Source of the DNA: Rhizophagus sp. LPA8_4_AMF
Lineage: Eukaryota; Glomeromycota; Glomeromycetes; Glomerales; Glomeraceae
Reading direction: 5' to 3'
Assembly: GCA_021464525.1 (NCBI GenBank)
Contig: JADRCO010000042.1
Coordinates: 1 to 64,000, forward strand
DNA length: 64,000 bases
Shown: one piece after another, positions 54,352 to 64,000 of the stretch
How positions within the stretch are numbered: position 1 is the stretch's first letter
How the letters are laid out: each line of letters begins with the position of its first letter
Program-made: the position numbers and the translations under genes
The notes under the pieces: model-generated
Told to the model about the DNA's origin: nothing
The model's database searches: none
Seen by the model: the letters and a program-made list of their open reading frames with translations, nothing else

Positions 54352-55875
54352 TTATTTTTTTTTAAATTTAAAAAAATTAAAAATATTATTCTTTTGATAT
54401 TCAATACAAATTTCTTCAGTTAAAACTATAATAGAAGGGTTACAATAAAATTCAATAGGAATTTCTAATTTTTTTCTACTAATCAAAAAATTTTTAAAAG
54501 GTTCTAAAGAAATTGTCCACGTATCAACTAATCTTAATTCTATTAAAGATCTTGGAGAAACGAAAGTTATTACATCTAATAAATCATCAAAATATATTTG
54601 TTTTGGTACATCCCATAAACTTTCACGATATTCTCTAGTAGGACAAAGACGTAAAATTTTTAAATTTTTACAAAATTCCAATAATTTTCTAAATTCAAAA
54701 ATATTATCTTCCATTATAGGACCTTCATAATATTGTAAATTAAAACAAGTAATCGCTATTGAATTTAATAATAATCCTGAATTATTTACATCTATAAATA
54801 ATCTCGCTACAATAGTAATTTTATTAAGATTTTGACCATTTAATAATAAAAATTTTGAAAAAATTTCCAAATAAATTGAATGTTTACATTTCCAATAAAA
54901 TACTTCCAATTTTTTTAATGAAGCATTTAATAAAGGTTCTAATTGTTCCCTTGAATAAATTCCACCTCCATTAGCTTTAACTATTAATTCTTTTAAATTT
55001 TCAAATTTTGGTAATAATTGCATAGTAAAATATATGGCTTTAAATTCTAAATAAATTGTAGATGGGGATTTTTTTAAATTTAAAGAACAAATTTCATTTT
55101 CTTTAGAATTTAATGATGGTGGATTATTATTTAATTTCATACCAAAATGTTTTTCAATAATAATTTCTTTAAGATCTCTTTGAGAATTAATTAATAAAAT
55201 TAAATCTTTTGAAATTTCTACTTGTCCAACATGTAATCTTTTAATATTTTGACATATTTTTGAAATTGCTGGATATAATTTTACTTCAATTGATATAGTT
55301 TTATAACATTTAAATTTTGTTATCATTGAAAGACATTTTTTTGCTTGAGGAATATTTTCAATAGTATCAGTTAAAAGATCATAACTTCCATAAGTTGATG
55401 TAGCATTTAATGTATATAAATTAGGTGATTGTGTGAATATAAATTTAAAAAATTCTTTAATTAATAATTTTAATTTATATTCTGATAATTTATTATATTC
55501 TGATATTGATTTATTATTAAATGTTTCAATAAACCAATAACGTATTGATGATTCCAAATGATAAATTTGTAAATTTCTTAATAATGATATATAATTAAAA
55601 ATATGTGGTTTATTAAATTCGATTGATGATAATTCGATCCCATTTTCTAATAAGATTTCTTTGGATTCTTTTGAAAATGCTGAAATATAAGTTTTAATTA
55701 AAGAAACTTGGGAAGAAAATTTTTCTCCATTTCGCCATGGATTTTTCCATAATTTTGGTATAGCGCATTGACACCAAAGTTTATTCACAAGAATACAAGA
55801 ATGTAACGATTTATGATCATTCTCTAATGTTTCAAAGATCTTAATTAAACAATCAATATTCAATTCAATAACCAT
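54352..55875 (-). CDS. F-box protein, LNIDCLIKIF subgroup
   Basis: Intronless, 507 residues; first Met directly ahead of the F-box (MVIELNIDCLIKIFETLEND, SCILVNKLWCQCAIPKLWKNPW). LRR-like stretches follow (LYTLNATSTYGSYDLL, IKRLHVGQVEISKDLI, LKELIVKANGGGIYSREQLE, LKKLEVFYWKCKHSIYLEIF, LKILRLCPTREYRESLWD). It is a clear paralogue of the convergent gene at 52752-54326, and the inverted arrangement suggests an inverted duplication. Predicted SCF substrate receptor. Its promoter faces the PPR gene at 56280 across 404 bp. Confidence 0.9.
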   Translation of the reverse strand: MVIELNIDCLIKIFETLENDHKSLHSCILVNKLWCQCAIPKLWKNPWRNGEKFSSQVSLIKTYISAFSKESKEILLENGIELSSIEFNKPHIFNYISLLRNLQIYHLESSIRYWFIETFNNKSISEYNKLSEYKLKLLIKEFFKFIFTQSPNLYTLNATSTYGSYDLLTDTIENIPQAKKCLSMITKFKCYKTISIEVKLYPAISKICQNIKRLHVGQVEISKDLILLINSQRDLKEIIIEKHFGMKLNNNPPSLNSKENEICSLNLKKSPSTIYLEFKAIYFTMQLLPKFENLKELIVKANGGGIYSREQLEPLLNASLKKLEVFYWKCKHSIYLEIFSKFLLLNGQNLNKITIVARLFIDVNNSGLLLNSIAITCFNLQYYEGPIMEDNIFEFRKLLEFCKNLKILRLCPTREYRESLWDVPKQIYFDDLLDVITFVSPRSLIELRLVDTWTISLEPFKNFLISRKKLEIPIEFYCNPSIIVLTEEICIEYQKNNIFNFFKFKKK

Positions 55876-56279
55876 AATTTTGAAAATTAGAGGGGGAAGA
55901 AAAACAAAAAAGTAGATAAAAAAAAAAAAGGAAGAATAAAAAAGATCAACCTAAAAATCTCCGGATAAATTTATCAATAATGTTCATCCAATCAATATTC
56001 TTACCCTAACGTTAAATGGGGAAAAATGGAAATACTTGAAATACTTGTACTATATAAATAATTTTAGATGAAACAATTACAATAACTCTAGTAATATAAT
56101 CCATGCCTAGAATCCCTAGATCATAATAGGTTAGAAGAGTTACACGACTATTTCCTTATAAAAAAAAAAAAAATTTTTTTTTTTTCTTAGATTAAAAAAC
56201 TTCTCCAATGTTATTTAAATTTTTTTTAAATTAAAAAAAAAAAATAAAATAAAATAATTAATTAATTTTATTAATAATA
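55876..56279. promoter_or_regulatory. Divergent promoter region between F-box and PPR genes
   Basis: 404 bp with several poly(dA:dT) tracts, the most striking being A14 followed directly by T12 at 56160-56185. Such tracts disfavour nucleosomes and are common in fungal promoters. Bidirectional use is inferred from the head-to-head gene layout. Confidence 0.45.
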
Positions 56280-59200
56280 ATGTTTAAACAAATATTTAAT
56301 CAATCTAATCAGATCATTTTATCTAATTTATCCTCAAATTTTAAGTTTAAAAAACGAATTTCAATTAATTATTTCTTCAAAAATTCTTCGTTTAATTACG
56401 TTACTACTAGAAATTTCATTGATAAAAATATTATTAATAATCAGAATCTTTATTTATTTTCTAAATTACAAATAAATGATAACGTTCTTTCACGAAAGAA
56501 TCCTTACATGATAAAAGGAATTCGTTTTCAAAGTACGTCCGTTAATCAACAACCATTAGAAACAAATGCATTAGGAATGATGATAGACCAAAATAATGAA
56601 TCATTATTGTTAAAAGATCAAGATATGAATAATGATAGTGTATTGGATTCAAATAGTAAAATATTTGAGAAATCGAATTTTATCGCTAACGAATTATCTA
56701 AAAATGATAAAGAAGTTTTGGATGAAATGAATCTGATGGAGAAAGATAACTTGAACACTTTAGATAATAATCAACAAATTTTAATAAAATCTATGTCATT
56801 TACTAATGAGCAAACATCTCTAGAGACATTAAATTACGACAATGAAATAAGAGATGCCCCACTAGAAACTGATGTTTTAATTTCACAAGTTCCAGAACCC
56901 TTTTCCGATAAAGAAGCAACTTTGGATAGTAGTGGTTCATTAGATTACAACAAGGAAGCAAAAAAAGATGTAGAAATTGATATTTCAACTTCAAGTATCA
57001 AAGAACAAGTGTATCAACCAATTATTCAAATTGAAGGAAGGAACATTGATGATTTATGGAATGATTATAAAAGTCTCACTCAAGAACAATTTAAGACTTT
57101 GACAATAAAAAATTTTAATCTTATTATTGATGCGTTCAGAAAATTCTTAAAAGATTCGGATCTTTCTGATAAATCTTTAGTTTATAACAAAATCATATCA
57201 ATATTTGAAGATCTTGAAGGGAAAGCAAAGTTAACACCTGATGTTTCCACTTACAACATATTCATGTCCACGGCTTTAAATTTGGGTGATTTATCAAATT
57301 TATGTAATTTATTCAAAGTTATGAAGAATCGAGGAATTCAACCGAATACAGTTTCATATAATATCATGATGTCAGGATTCGCTAAATTAGGTTCACGTCA
57401 AAATATATACTCGTTACATAAAGAAATGATTAATTTGGGAATCAAAAGAAATAAAGTTACTTACACGATACTACTTGCTGCACGCGCTAAGGATAAACAC
57501 TTTTTAGACGCTTTAAGATATTATAGAATGATGTTAGAAGAAGATATAAAACCAGATGTTCAGATTTATAATGCATTATTAAATGTTTTAATGTACGATT
57601 CTGATGGGTATCAAATTATTAAAACTTATGAAGAAATGAAATCACAAGGAATCAAACCAACAGTCTTAACATATAATAGTCTTATCAGAGCAATGATTTT
57701 ACGTGAAGAAAAGGAACGTGCGAAGGAATTTTTTCGCGAGATGGAATCTGAAGGAATCAAACCCAATGTTTTAATCCTTGATTCTTTGGGGATCACCGGA
57801 TTAGACGCTATTCAAAAATTACAAGATTCGAATGGTACAAATTTAAATTTATTAGATTATAATACACTTTTACGTGGATGTTTGAGAAAATCTGAATATG
57901 ATGACGCGATCAAAATTTTTAATATTATGCGAGAAAATGAAGTTTATCCAAGTCTTGCAACGTATACTATTCTAACAGGTACTTATCTACAGAATAATGA
58001 AACCGATAAGGCTATAGAATTATTTAACAGGATGAAAAGTGATAATGTGTCTCCGGATTCACAAATTTTTACTTTTATGATCGATTCTCTATTGAAACAA
58101 AAAAATATCGATGAAACGTATAAATTATTATCAGAAATAACAAATTCGAAAAATGAAATAAAATTTAAAAAGTTAGAAGTGATACGACTTCTTGATTCGG
58201 CTTCAAAATTAGAAGATAGTAAAGTGATTGAAAATCTTTTTCATACAATATCCAAGACTGAATCTCAATTATCAAATGTAGCCTTCGAAAAAATTCTTTT
58301 GCGCGTAGCACAAGGTGAAAATTATGAAAAAAAAATCGATTATTATTTAAATTATATGGAAAAATGTAATATTCCAATTCAAAGTACAACTTATGGAGCA
58401 ATCATTGAAGGATTTATTCAAAAGGACGATGATAATAATTCTATATATTGGTATAAAAGTATGATTGATGATGGATTCATTCCAACAGGAAAATCCATTT
58501 TCAAGATGGTACAACATTTTTCTAAAAAGAATAAATTTAAAAATGTATTAAAATATTGGAATGATTTTTATAATTATGGAATTAAACCTGAAAAAGATGA
58601 TTTTAATTTTATAATCGATTACTGTTGTAAATCAGGAAAAGATTATATAGTATCGGAAATTTTTTCTCAATGTAGGGAGATGGGATTTAATCCTACAAGT
58701 GGAAATCTTTTAAAGATTATGCAATTTTATTTTAAAAAGTCCAAAGTAATGAAAGTAATAGAATTTTGGGACCTCTTTTATGTTTTAAGAATTCATCCCA
58801 GATTGGACGTCATTAATTTTATGGTGGACTTTTGTTGTACGTTAAAAGATAAGAAGCTTGTATCACAAGTCCTTTCTCAATGTAGCGATGCGGGATATGA
58901 TGCTTATTCACTTTATAGATTAAAGAAATCTAACAAAGGGGCCGATGATATTAATGCTTTGTTAAATAAATTAGAAAACACGAATAATGATTCTAGTGAG
59001 AAAAATTTATATGAGAAAAATTTAGAAATGATTGAGCATTGGATAAATTCTCGAGAGAAGAAACATGATTTACTTTCAAATTTTAATAAAAATTTAAATT
59101 TATCCGAAATTCAGAGGTTAAGAAGAGTATTAAACATAGAAGAGCGAGCTATAAGAAAACGAGACAAATTAACCGATTTCTTACAAAAAAATAAAAGCTT

Positions 59201-59429
59201 ATTAGATCCAAGTGCTCAAAAAAGCTTAAAATCTTGGACTCCATATAAAAAATACGTTAAAAATAAGGATTTATCCAATAATTTGAAAGATGATGTTAAT
59301 TCAAATATTGAAGAAAATGTAAAGAATGTTGAATCAACAAATATATTATCAGAAAATGATGAATTATTAGTTGATTCAATAATCGATGTAACTTTTAAAA
59401 GTGTGATCGAACAAGATGTCACAGAATAA
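56280..59429 (+). CDS. Mitochondrial-type pentatricopeptide repeat (PPR) protein
   Basis: Intronless, 1049 residues. The N-terminus is rich in Asn, Ser, Lys and Arg with few acids (FKFKKRISINYFFKNSSF), as in mitochondrial targeting peptides. An acidic, low-complexity region covers about 90-240. From about residue 320 to 890 there is a string of 35-residue P-class PPR motifs (DVSTYNIFMSTALNLGDLSN, PNTVSYNIMMSGFAKLGSRQ, PTVLTYNSLIRAMILREEKE, PSLATYTILTGTYLQNNETD). The later repeats are more diverged (PTGKSIFKMVQHFSKKNKF). A charged C-terminal part (about 930-1049) is not PPR. PPR proteins bind organellar RNA, one repeat per base, and act in RNA stability, processing or translation. Many repeats carry Asn at the fifth position, a base-contacting site. 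The specific target is unknown. Confidence 0.9.
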   Translation: MFKQIFNQSNQIILSNLSSNFKFKKRISINYFFKNSSFNYVTTRNFIDKNIINNQNLYLFSKLQINDNVLSRKNPYMIKGIRFQSTSVNQQPLETNALGMMIDQNNESLLLKDQDMNNDSVLDSNSKIFEKSNFIANELSKNDKEVLDEMNLMEKDNLNTLDNNQQILIKSMSFTNEQTSLETLNYDNEIRDAPLETDVLISQVPEPFSDKEATLDSSGSLDYNKEAKKDVEIDISTSSIKEQVYQPIIQIEGRNIDDLWNDYKSLTQEQFKTLTIKNFNLIIDAFRKFLKDSDLSDKSLVYNKIISIFEDLEGKAKLTPDVSTYNIFMSTALNLGDLSNLCNLFKVMKNRGIQPNTVSYNIMMSGFAKLGSRQNIYSLHKEMINLGIKRNKVTYTILLAARAKDKHFLDALRYYRMMLEEDIKPDVQIYNALLNVLMYDSDGYQIIKTYEEMKSQGIKPTVLTYNSLIRAMILREEKERAKEFFREMESEGIKPNVLILDSLGITGLDAIQKLQDSNGTNLNLLDYNTLLRGCLRKSEYDDAIKIFNIMRENEVYPSLATYTILTGTYLQNNETDKAIELFNRMKSDNVSPDSQIFTFMIDSLLKQKNIDETYKLLSEITNSKNEIKFKKLEVIRLLDSASKLEDSKVIENLFHTISKTESQLSNVAFEKILLRVAQGENYEKKIDYYLNYMEKCNIPIQSTTYGAIIEGFIQKDDDNNSIYWYKSMIDDGFIPTGKSIFKMVQHFSKKNKFKNVLKYWNDFYNYGIKPEKDDFNFIIDYCCKSGKDYIVSEIFSQCREMGFNPTSGNLLKIMQFYFKKSKVMKVIEFWDLFYVLRIHPRLDVINFMVDFCCTLKDKKLVSQVLSQCSDAGYDAYSLYRLKKSNKGADDINALLNKLENTNNDSSEKNLYEKNLEMIEHWINSREKKHDLLSNFNKNLNLSEIQRLRRVLNIEERAIRKRDKLTDFLQKNKSLLDPSAQKSLKSWTPYKKYVKNKDLSNNLKDDVNSNIEENVKNVESTNILSENDELLVDSIIDVTFKSVIEQDVTE

Positions 59430-60164
59430 TTCAAAGGAATAAGTTTAGGAAATTTTCTTCTTTTGAAATTTTTAATTATTTATATTCAATGTATATAATA
59501 ATTTTTTTTTTTAAATACAAAATAAAAATTTTTTTACGAGAAATTCGTGTAATAATTTTTTATCGATTCAATAAGTATTTAATTTACAAATTTATACATT
59601 TAGCATTATTATGTGTCCTACAACCCTCCAATGTTTACAAACTATTTCACAACTATTTCACGGACGAAATTAATAATAAGTCACAGTGATACTTTGAACC
59701 ACTATCAGCTATATAATATGTAATAGTCGCTATATTACTTTAAAAAGTTAGGAAATATTCTTTGATGGAAGTAATATCGACTAAACCTTGGTTAAGTATT
59801 AATTTCAAAAAGAATGTATCAATTTGAATTTTTACTGTTAAAAAAAATTTAAACTTCTTTTAACTTCGGAAGATTTTTTATTAAACTTTTTTAGGTTTGT
59901 CAAAGATGGATGTTCATTTTTGTTCTTTTAAGACCCAAATATTTGATTGTTCCTATGCCTTTATCTACATCGAATCAATCGATGCTGAAGTTTCGCTAGT
60001 TATTTTAATAATGTTGTAATTAAACTAATGAAAGCTCTTATTTACATATTTAATAAAATGATAAAATAAAAATCTGAATGGTATAAAATTTATATTTAAA
60101 AAAATTATGAATACTAATATAAAAATAATAGATAAAAATTGGTATATAATATACTAAACCACCA
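59430..60164. other. Intergenic region between convergent PPR and kinase genes
   Basis: AT-rich, tail-to-tail spacer. The 66-codon frame at 59489-59689 is Ile/Phe/Lys-rich by composition only. Nothing else is recognised. Confidence 0.5.
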
Positions 60165-61763
60165 CTAACTTAATATGCTTATCTCAGACAAGCCTAACTT
60201 CTTGCAAATACTATCACACTTATGGTTCGCTAAGAAACATTCCTCGATACCCCTCTTCCCAAGATTTGTTCTACCAAATCTTAAACGATCCTTACAGTGT
60301 ATTGCCGGATCTGTTAATAAGAACTCATCGGCGAGTTCTACTCCTTGTAAATCATAAACCACCAAATAACCATTTGTGTACTCATATGTGAAATGTGCGA
60401 AGGCTTCAAGGATAGAATGGTATTCCTTAATAACTCCATTATTCACGTTAAACCGTTTATATTCGGCATCACAGAATTTCGGTTCTATGGTGTGGTATCG
60501 AGTAGAGAAACCAGCGGTTCGGCGCATGATTTGTACTTTGAGGAAATTCACCTCCTTATTGATACCAACTCTTGCGGTAGCAGAATTGAATTCCTTTGAG
60601 AGGAAATAGGAAATGGTAGAGGATTCTATCGCTTCGAGACATCGTTCAAAGGAATTTGTTTTTTCGATACGTTCTTTAATAACAATTTTCTCAATTAACT
60701 CCTGAGTTGTTACATCGAGAGCAAAATAAGCGTATCGTTCAGCGCCTGATGAGAAAGGTTTCGGGGCATGTTTGTAAGAGAATTTTCGGATAATGAGATT
60801 TGATCTCCGTTTAAAGTATCTTGGATCCTTAATGTCGGTCAAGGTTCCTGGGAGACGATAATACAAAAGTTCACCAGTTTTTACAGGAAGCGTGTTCCAG
60901 TCCGGTTCGCGTGAATCCTTTTCAAGCATCTTTCGCTGACGAGTTTTTTCCATGGAGCTAGTTATTGTGACGGTAGTAGTGATGGACGAACAAATAGATT
61001 CAAAAACTTTTGCAACTAATTCTTCTGGGTCAAGTCCTTCTGAGGTGAGATTAAACACTAAAAATTTTCCCATTATACCGCGAAACACGCGAACCATTTC
61101 ATCGGTTCTATTAGTGATCTTCCCGAAATAATAATGAATTCCCGCCGATCTAATTCCACTTAACACACTTTCTGCGGTTAAACCATTTGGGTCACCTTTC
61201 GGATAATCATCCTTTAAACGAGAGAAACGACGACCGTGTGGTGGACAGTCACCCAAGTGAAAAAGAATACGAGTGGAATGACGCCAGCTCAAATTATTTA
61301 TGGCCGCATCCAGACCACCTAAAACATCTTCTGGTGCATCACCACCACCATCTGCTATTACTTCTTTTGTTAAATAACGTTTAAATTCTAAATATGAATC
61401 AGTGAAATTAAAAATCTGTAAACGATTCTCGGAGTCACAATGGTCACGATAACCGCAGAAACCGATCCAGAGTTTGATGTTAGGATTTGTACGTTCCATG
61501 TGTTCCACCACTTGTTGAATACAATCCTTGGCAGCAGCGATATAACATCCCATGGAACCCGTACAGTCCAACACAAAGCATAAGTCAACATTAATATCGA
61601 CTTTATTAATATTATTGATATCATCAAGTATTTCGGATATAATTTTCTTTTCTTCTACTTTTTCACCATTTTCTTGTTTTTGACTATCTACGAGTGTCGT
61701 TTCCGTTGCAACATTTTTACCACAAAACCAAGACGTGATAGTACGAAGTTTACGTTTAGACAT
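60165..61763 (-). CDS. VWA domain / alpha-kinase fusion protein (copy 3, short N-terminus)
   Basis: Intronless, 532 residues. It has the same two domains as the genes at 40257 and 43433 but lacks most of their 145-residue N-terminal region; only about 58 residues precede the VWA domain and they begin with a basic, Trp/Cys-containing stretch (MSKRKLRTITSWFCGKN). VWA at about 59-245 has DCTGS at Asp66, GYRDHCDSENR and GGGDAPEDVLGGL. Alpha-kinase at about 326-530 has FSSGAERYAYFALDV, IVIKERIEKTNS (where the tandem copies have KEC), LVVYDLQGVE, LTDPAIHC, FGRTNLGKRGI and HKCDSICKKLGL. All main catalytic features look kept. It lies about 15 kb from copy 2 on the opposite strand. Substrate unknown. 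Confidence 0.92.
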   Translation of the reverse strand: MSKRKLRTITSWFCGKNVATETTLVDSQKQENGEKVEEKKIISEILDDINNINKVDINVDLCFVLDCTGSMGCYIAAAKDCIQQVVEHMERTNPNIKLWIGFCGYRDHCDSENRLQIFNFTDSYLEFKRYLTKEVIADGGGDAPEDVLGGLDAAINNLSWRHSTRILFHLGDCPPHGRRFSRLKDDYPKGDPNGLTAESVLSGIRSAGIHYYFGKITNRTDEMVRVFRGIMGKFLVFNLTSEGLDPEELVAKVFESICSSITTTVTITSSMEKTRQRKMLEKDSREPDWNTLPVKTGELLYYRLPGTLTDIKDPRYFKRRSNLIIRKFSYKHAPKPFSSGAERYAYFALDVTTQELIEKIVIKERIEKTNSFERCLEAIESSTISYFLSKEFNSATARVGINKEVNFLKVQIMRRTAGFSTRYHTIEPKFCDAEYKRFNVNNGVIKEYHSILEAFAHFTYEYTNGYLVVYDLQGVELADEFLLTDPAIHCKDRLRFGRTNLGKRGIEECFLANHKCDSICKKLGLSEISILS

Positions 61764-63169
61764 TATCAGTTATTTGTTTAAAATTATTATACTAAAATTT
61801 TTTTTTTTTTTTTTTTGAAGGATGGAAGGTGGGATGATGACAACTTATTAGCTTTTTTGACGGCAGATTATAATTATTGTAACGTTTTACCAGATTTTAA
61901 TTTCAATGAATCGATGATGCAATATTTAAATGGTTTATAAATAAGATATATTTAAATTTAACAATCATTATTATTAGACGCAGATCCACATTTTTTGCTT
62001 TTTCTAAATTTGTTAAATACGTACATAAACTAACGACGATCCCAAAAATCAAATTTTTTATGACGCTTTCAACCTTAATTAAGTTAAACAAAAAACAAAT
62101 GAAAATATATTTATATTTGTGATACCCTTATTTAAAAGAATTCCTTTTTCTTTATTACTAAAAATAAAAAAATTGAAGGCAAAAAAAAAGAGGATTATTT
62201 CTCAAAAAGGATTTTTCATACAAATTAGTTTTAATATAACGGAATTAAATTAAAAGTCGGCCCGACATTATGTCGGGTTCTTGCGTTAAAAACAATACTA
62301 ATACAAGGTACAGTAAATATTGTGTGAGAAATAATAATAATATTATTATTAAGGAATAACAGGTTTATTGAGTCAACATATTTTACTTCTAAATTGTTAT
62401 ACCGTTTCTCCGGTTGGTAAATTTTTGACCCCCACCGCCCTATAAAATCAGGTGATTTCTGGCATAAATTGAAAGAACACTTAATCTGAAGCTTATTGAT
62501 GTATTTATTTAAAAATATGACGACAAATAATCCCATTATTATTTATTATTTATGTTTAATTTATGAAAAAATCCAGAAATCCATAAAAGTTTAATGCAGA
62601 TTATGCATAATTGTTTATTTTTTATTTTTTATTTTTTTTGTCTTCCATAATGGTAATTTTATTATAGAACCCAGATATTTACAAGAAAGAGTGAAGTTTT
62701 TACTCAGTTAGGTCATTAATTTTATCATTTTTCATGGGAAAAAGATATATTCGGACTTAAAAACTTGCTAACATTATTAACATTATATTAATTCCGATTC
62801 CAAAAAAAAAAAAAATTTCGTATCACACTTTTACCTATATTAGTATTCGAAGTTTTTGGCATATGACTTACATTGACTTTATGACCTAAACTTAATCTAG
62901 GCTGGCATTATAAAAATTGACCAAAATTTTCAATGGTGGGGTAAGCAATAAGCAATATGAAATAATAATTGATTAACATGCATATATGCATATAACACCT
63001 GATGTTTTTTTTATTTAAAGTTATCTAAATTTAAAAAAGATTCTAACTTTATAATAGTAAGTAAGAAGACTATGCTAGGAAAATAATGGTTAGACATTTT
63101 TTTATAAAAATTATTGCATTGTATGTTTAGAATCACGATCAATAAAATTTTGGTCAAGAAATGTCTTAT
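61764..63169. other. Intergenic DNA, no gene supported
   Basis: A T-run of about 18 at 61798-61816 lies at the promoter of the kinase gene. A perfect hairpin CCCGACATTATGTCGGG at 62261-62277 stands alone without a downstream T-run. Frames at 61903-62091 and 62231-62536 have no family likeness. Confidence 0.45.
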
Positions 63170-63870
63170 AACCCCCTAGATTCCACGTTATAATCAGTGT
63201 CTCGATTTTTTTCAGCAAAATTATAAATTTACAAAAATAAATCTTCAATTCATCAACAGAATGAATTAATTAGAGGGTGTATATACCGCACTTTTATTTA
63301 ACAACGCGCAACCATGACCCTTTATAATCAGTGTCACAACTTTTCTTTCCAACAAAGTTATAATAAATTTATAAAGATAAATCTTTAATTCATCCATCAA
63401 CAGAAAAAATTAGAGATATATTGATAATACCGCACTTTTATTTAACAACGCGCAACCATGACCCTTTATAATCAGTGTCACAACTTTTCTTTCCAACAAA
63501 GTTATAATAAATTTATAAAGATAAATCTTCAGTTCATTCATCAACAGAAAAAAATTAGAGATATCGCACTTTTATTTAACAACACGCAGCCATAATCCTT
63601 TATAATCAGTGGCACAACTTTTTTTTCCAGTAAAGTTATAAATTTATAAAGATAAATCTTCAGTTCATCCATCAACAGAATAAATTAGAGATATATTGAT
63701 ATACCGCACTTTTATTTAACAACACGCAGCTATGACCCTTTAATCAGTATCCCAACTTTCTTTCCAGCAAAGTTATAAATTTATAATCAGTTCATCCATC
63801 AACGGGAATAAATTATAGATATACCGATATACTCGCAGCTCTTATTTAACAACACGCAGCTATAAGAAGT
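63170..63870. repeat. Tandem array of about 130-145-bp units
   Basis: Five units can be aligned on CCGCACTTTTATTTAACAAC, starting near 63287, 63431, 63565, 63705 and (worn) 63834; spacings are 144, 134, 140 and 129 bp. Each unit contains CCCTTTATAATCAGTG, an AACTTTTCTTTCCA-type run, AAAGTTATAA, AAAGATAAATCTT and CATCAACAGAA. A partial first unit begins around 63170. Non-coding; function unknown. Confidence 0.8.
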
Positions 63871-64000
63871 TATGAGACAACGTAAAATACATGTAAACAA
63901 TGAATTTTAAGAACAGAAGGTGATGAAAAAGGTTAGGTGCTTTATTCCAATAACAATATTTTTATTGAATGATTAAATTTTAATTTACTCATATTTCAAA
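63871..64000. other. Right window edge, nothing recognised
   Basis: AT-rich sequence after the tandem array; too short to judge. Confidence 0.4.

Noticed and set aside
62261-62277. Perfect hairpin CCCGACATTATGTCGGG, considered as a Helitron end or terminator
   Set aside because: No CTRR-type end follows, there is no matching 5' end, and bacterial-style terminators do not apply here.
1-64000. tRNA, rRNA or snRNA genes
   Set aside because: I looked for tRNA B-box-like words (GGTTCGAATTC near 17330 and GGTTCAAATCA near 14815). Both lie in mobile elements without A-box or cloverleaf context. No rRNA segments were recognised. A covariance-model scan would decide.
1-64000. CRISPR arrays
   Set aside because: The tandem repeats have long contiguous units and no unique spacers, and the sequence is eukaryotic.

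Overview
This is a strongly AT-rich nuclear DNA segment of a fungus, most likely an arbuscular mycorrhizal fungus of the Rhizophagus/Glomeromycotina type. The signs are a large, recently duplicated set of intronless F-box/LRR-like genes, VWA plus alpha-kinase fusion genes in several copies, a decayed BTB-BACK-TLDc gene of the kind that is expanded in these fungi, short (64-93 bp) introns with GT..AG ends in the one intron-rich gene, many homopolymer tracts, and much repeat debris. The genus is an inference from gene-family style, not proven by a marker gene.

Layout. 1-5.2 kb: a tandem triplication of an F-box gene unit on the minus strand; two copies are intact and the third is a truncated pseudogene. 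5.2-29.3 kb: a repeat-rich stretch with only three intact larger genes (F-box at 12.3 and 20.4 kb; a multi-pass membrane protein at 18.4 kb). It holds three small inverted-repeat elements of one style, a hAT-like element with an intact 8-bp target duplication, a second TIR element, a GT-rich dispersed repeat present as inverted copies, a BTB-BACK-TLDc pseudogene, a chromodomain fossil of a probable Ty3/gypsy retrotransposon, and a 2-kb tandem array of about 270-bp units (26.5-28.5 kb). 29.3-62 kb: a gene-rich stretch with F-box genes at 29.4, 36.1, 46.9, 49.7, 52.8 and 54.4 kb, a 17-exon gamma-tubulin complex component (GCP5-like, 30.7-35.2 kb), two tandem VWA/alpha-kinase genes (40.3 and 43.4 kb) with a third copy at 60.2 kb on the other strand, and a mitochondrial-type PPR protein (56.3 kb). 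62-64 kb: intergenic DNA ending in a tandem array of about 130-145-bp units.

How the genes relate. Two cellular core functions are present (microtubule nucleation by GCP5 and organelle RNA metabolism by the PPR protein). The rest is lineage-specific expansion: ten intact F-box proteins in at least four subgroups (predicted substrate receptors of SCF ubiquitin ligases, with divergent C-terminal LRR-like regions) and three VWA/alpha-kinase fusions. No operon-like logic is expected. The notable pattern is local duplication followed by divergence and decay, much of it next to small inverted-repeat elements. Exon positions of the GCP5 gene were worked out by hand; they sum to 3285 nt, an exact multiple of three, with an open frame throughout.
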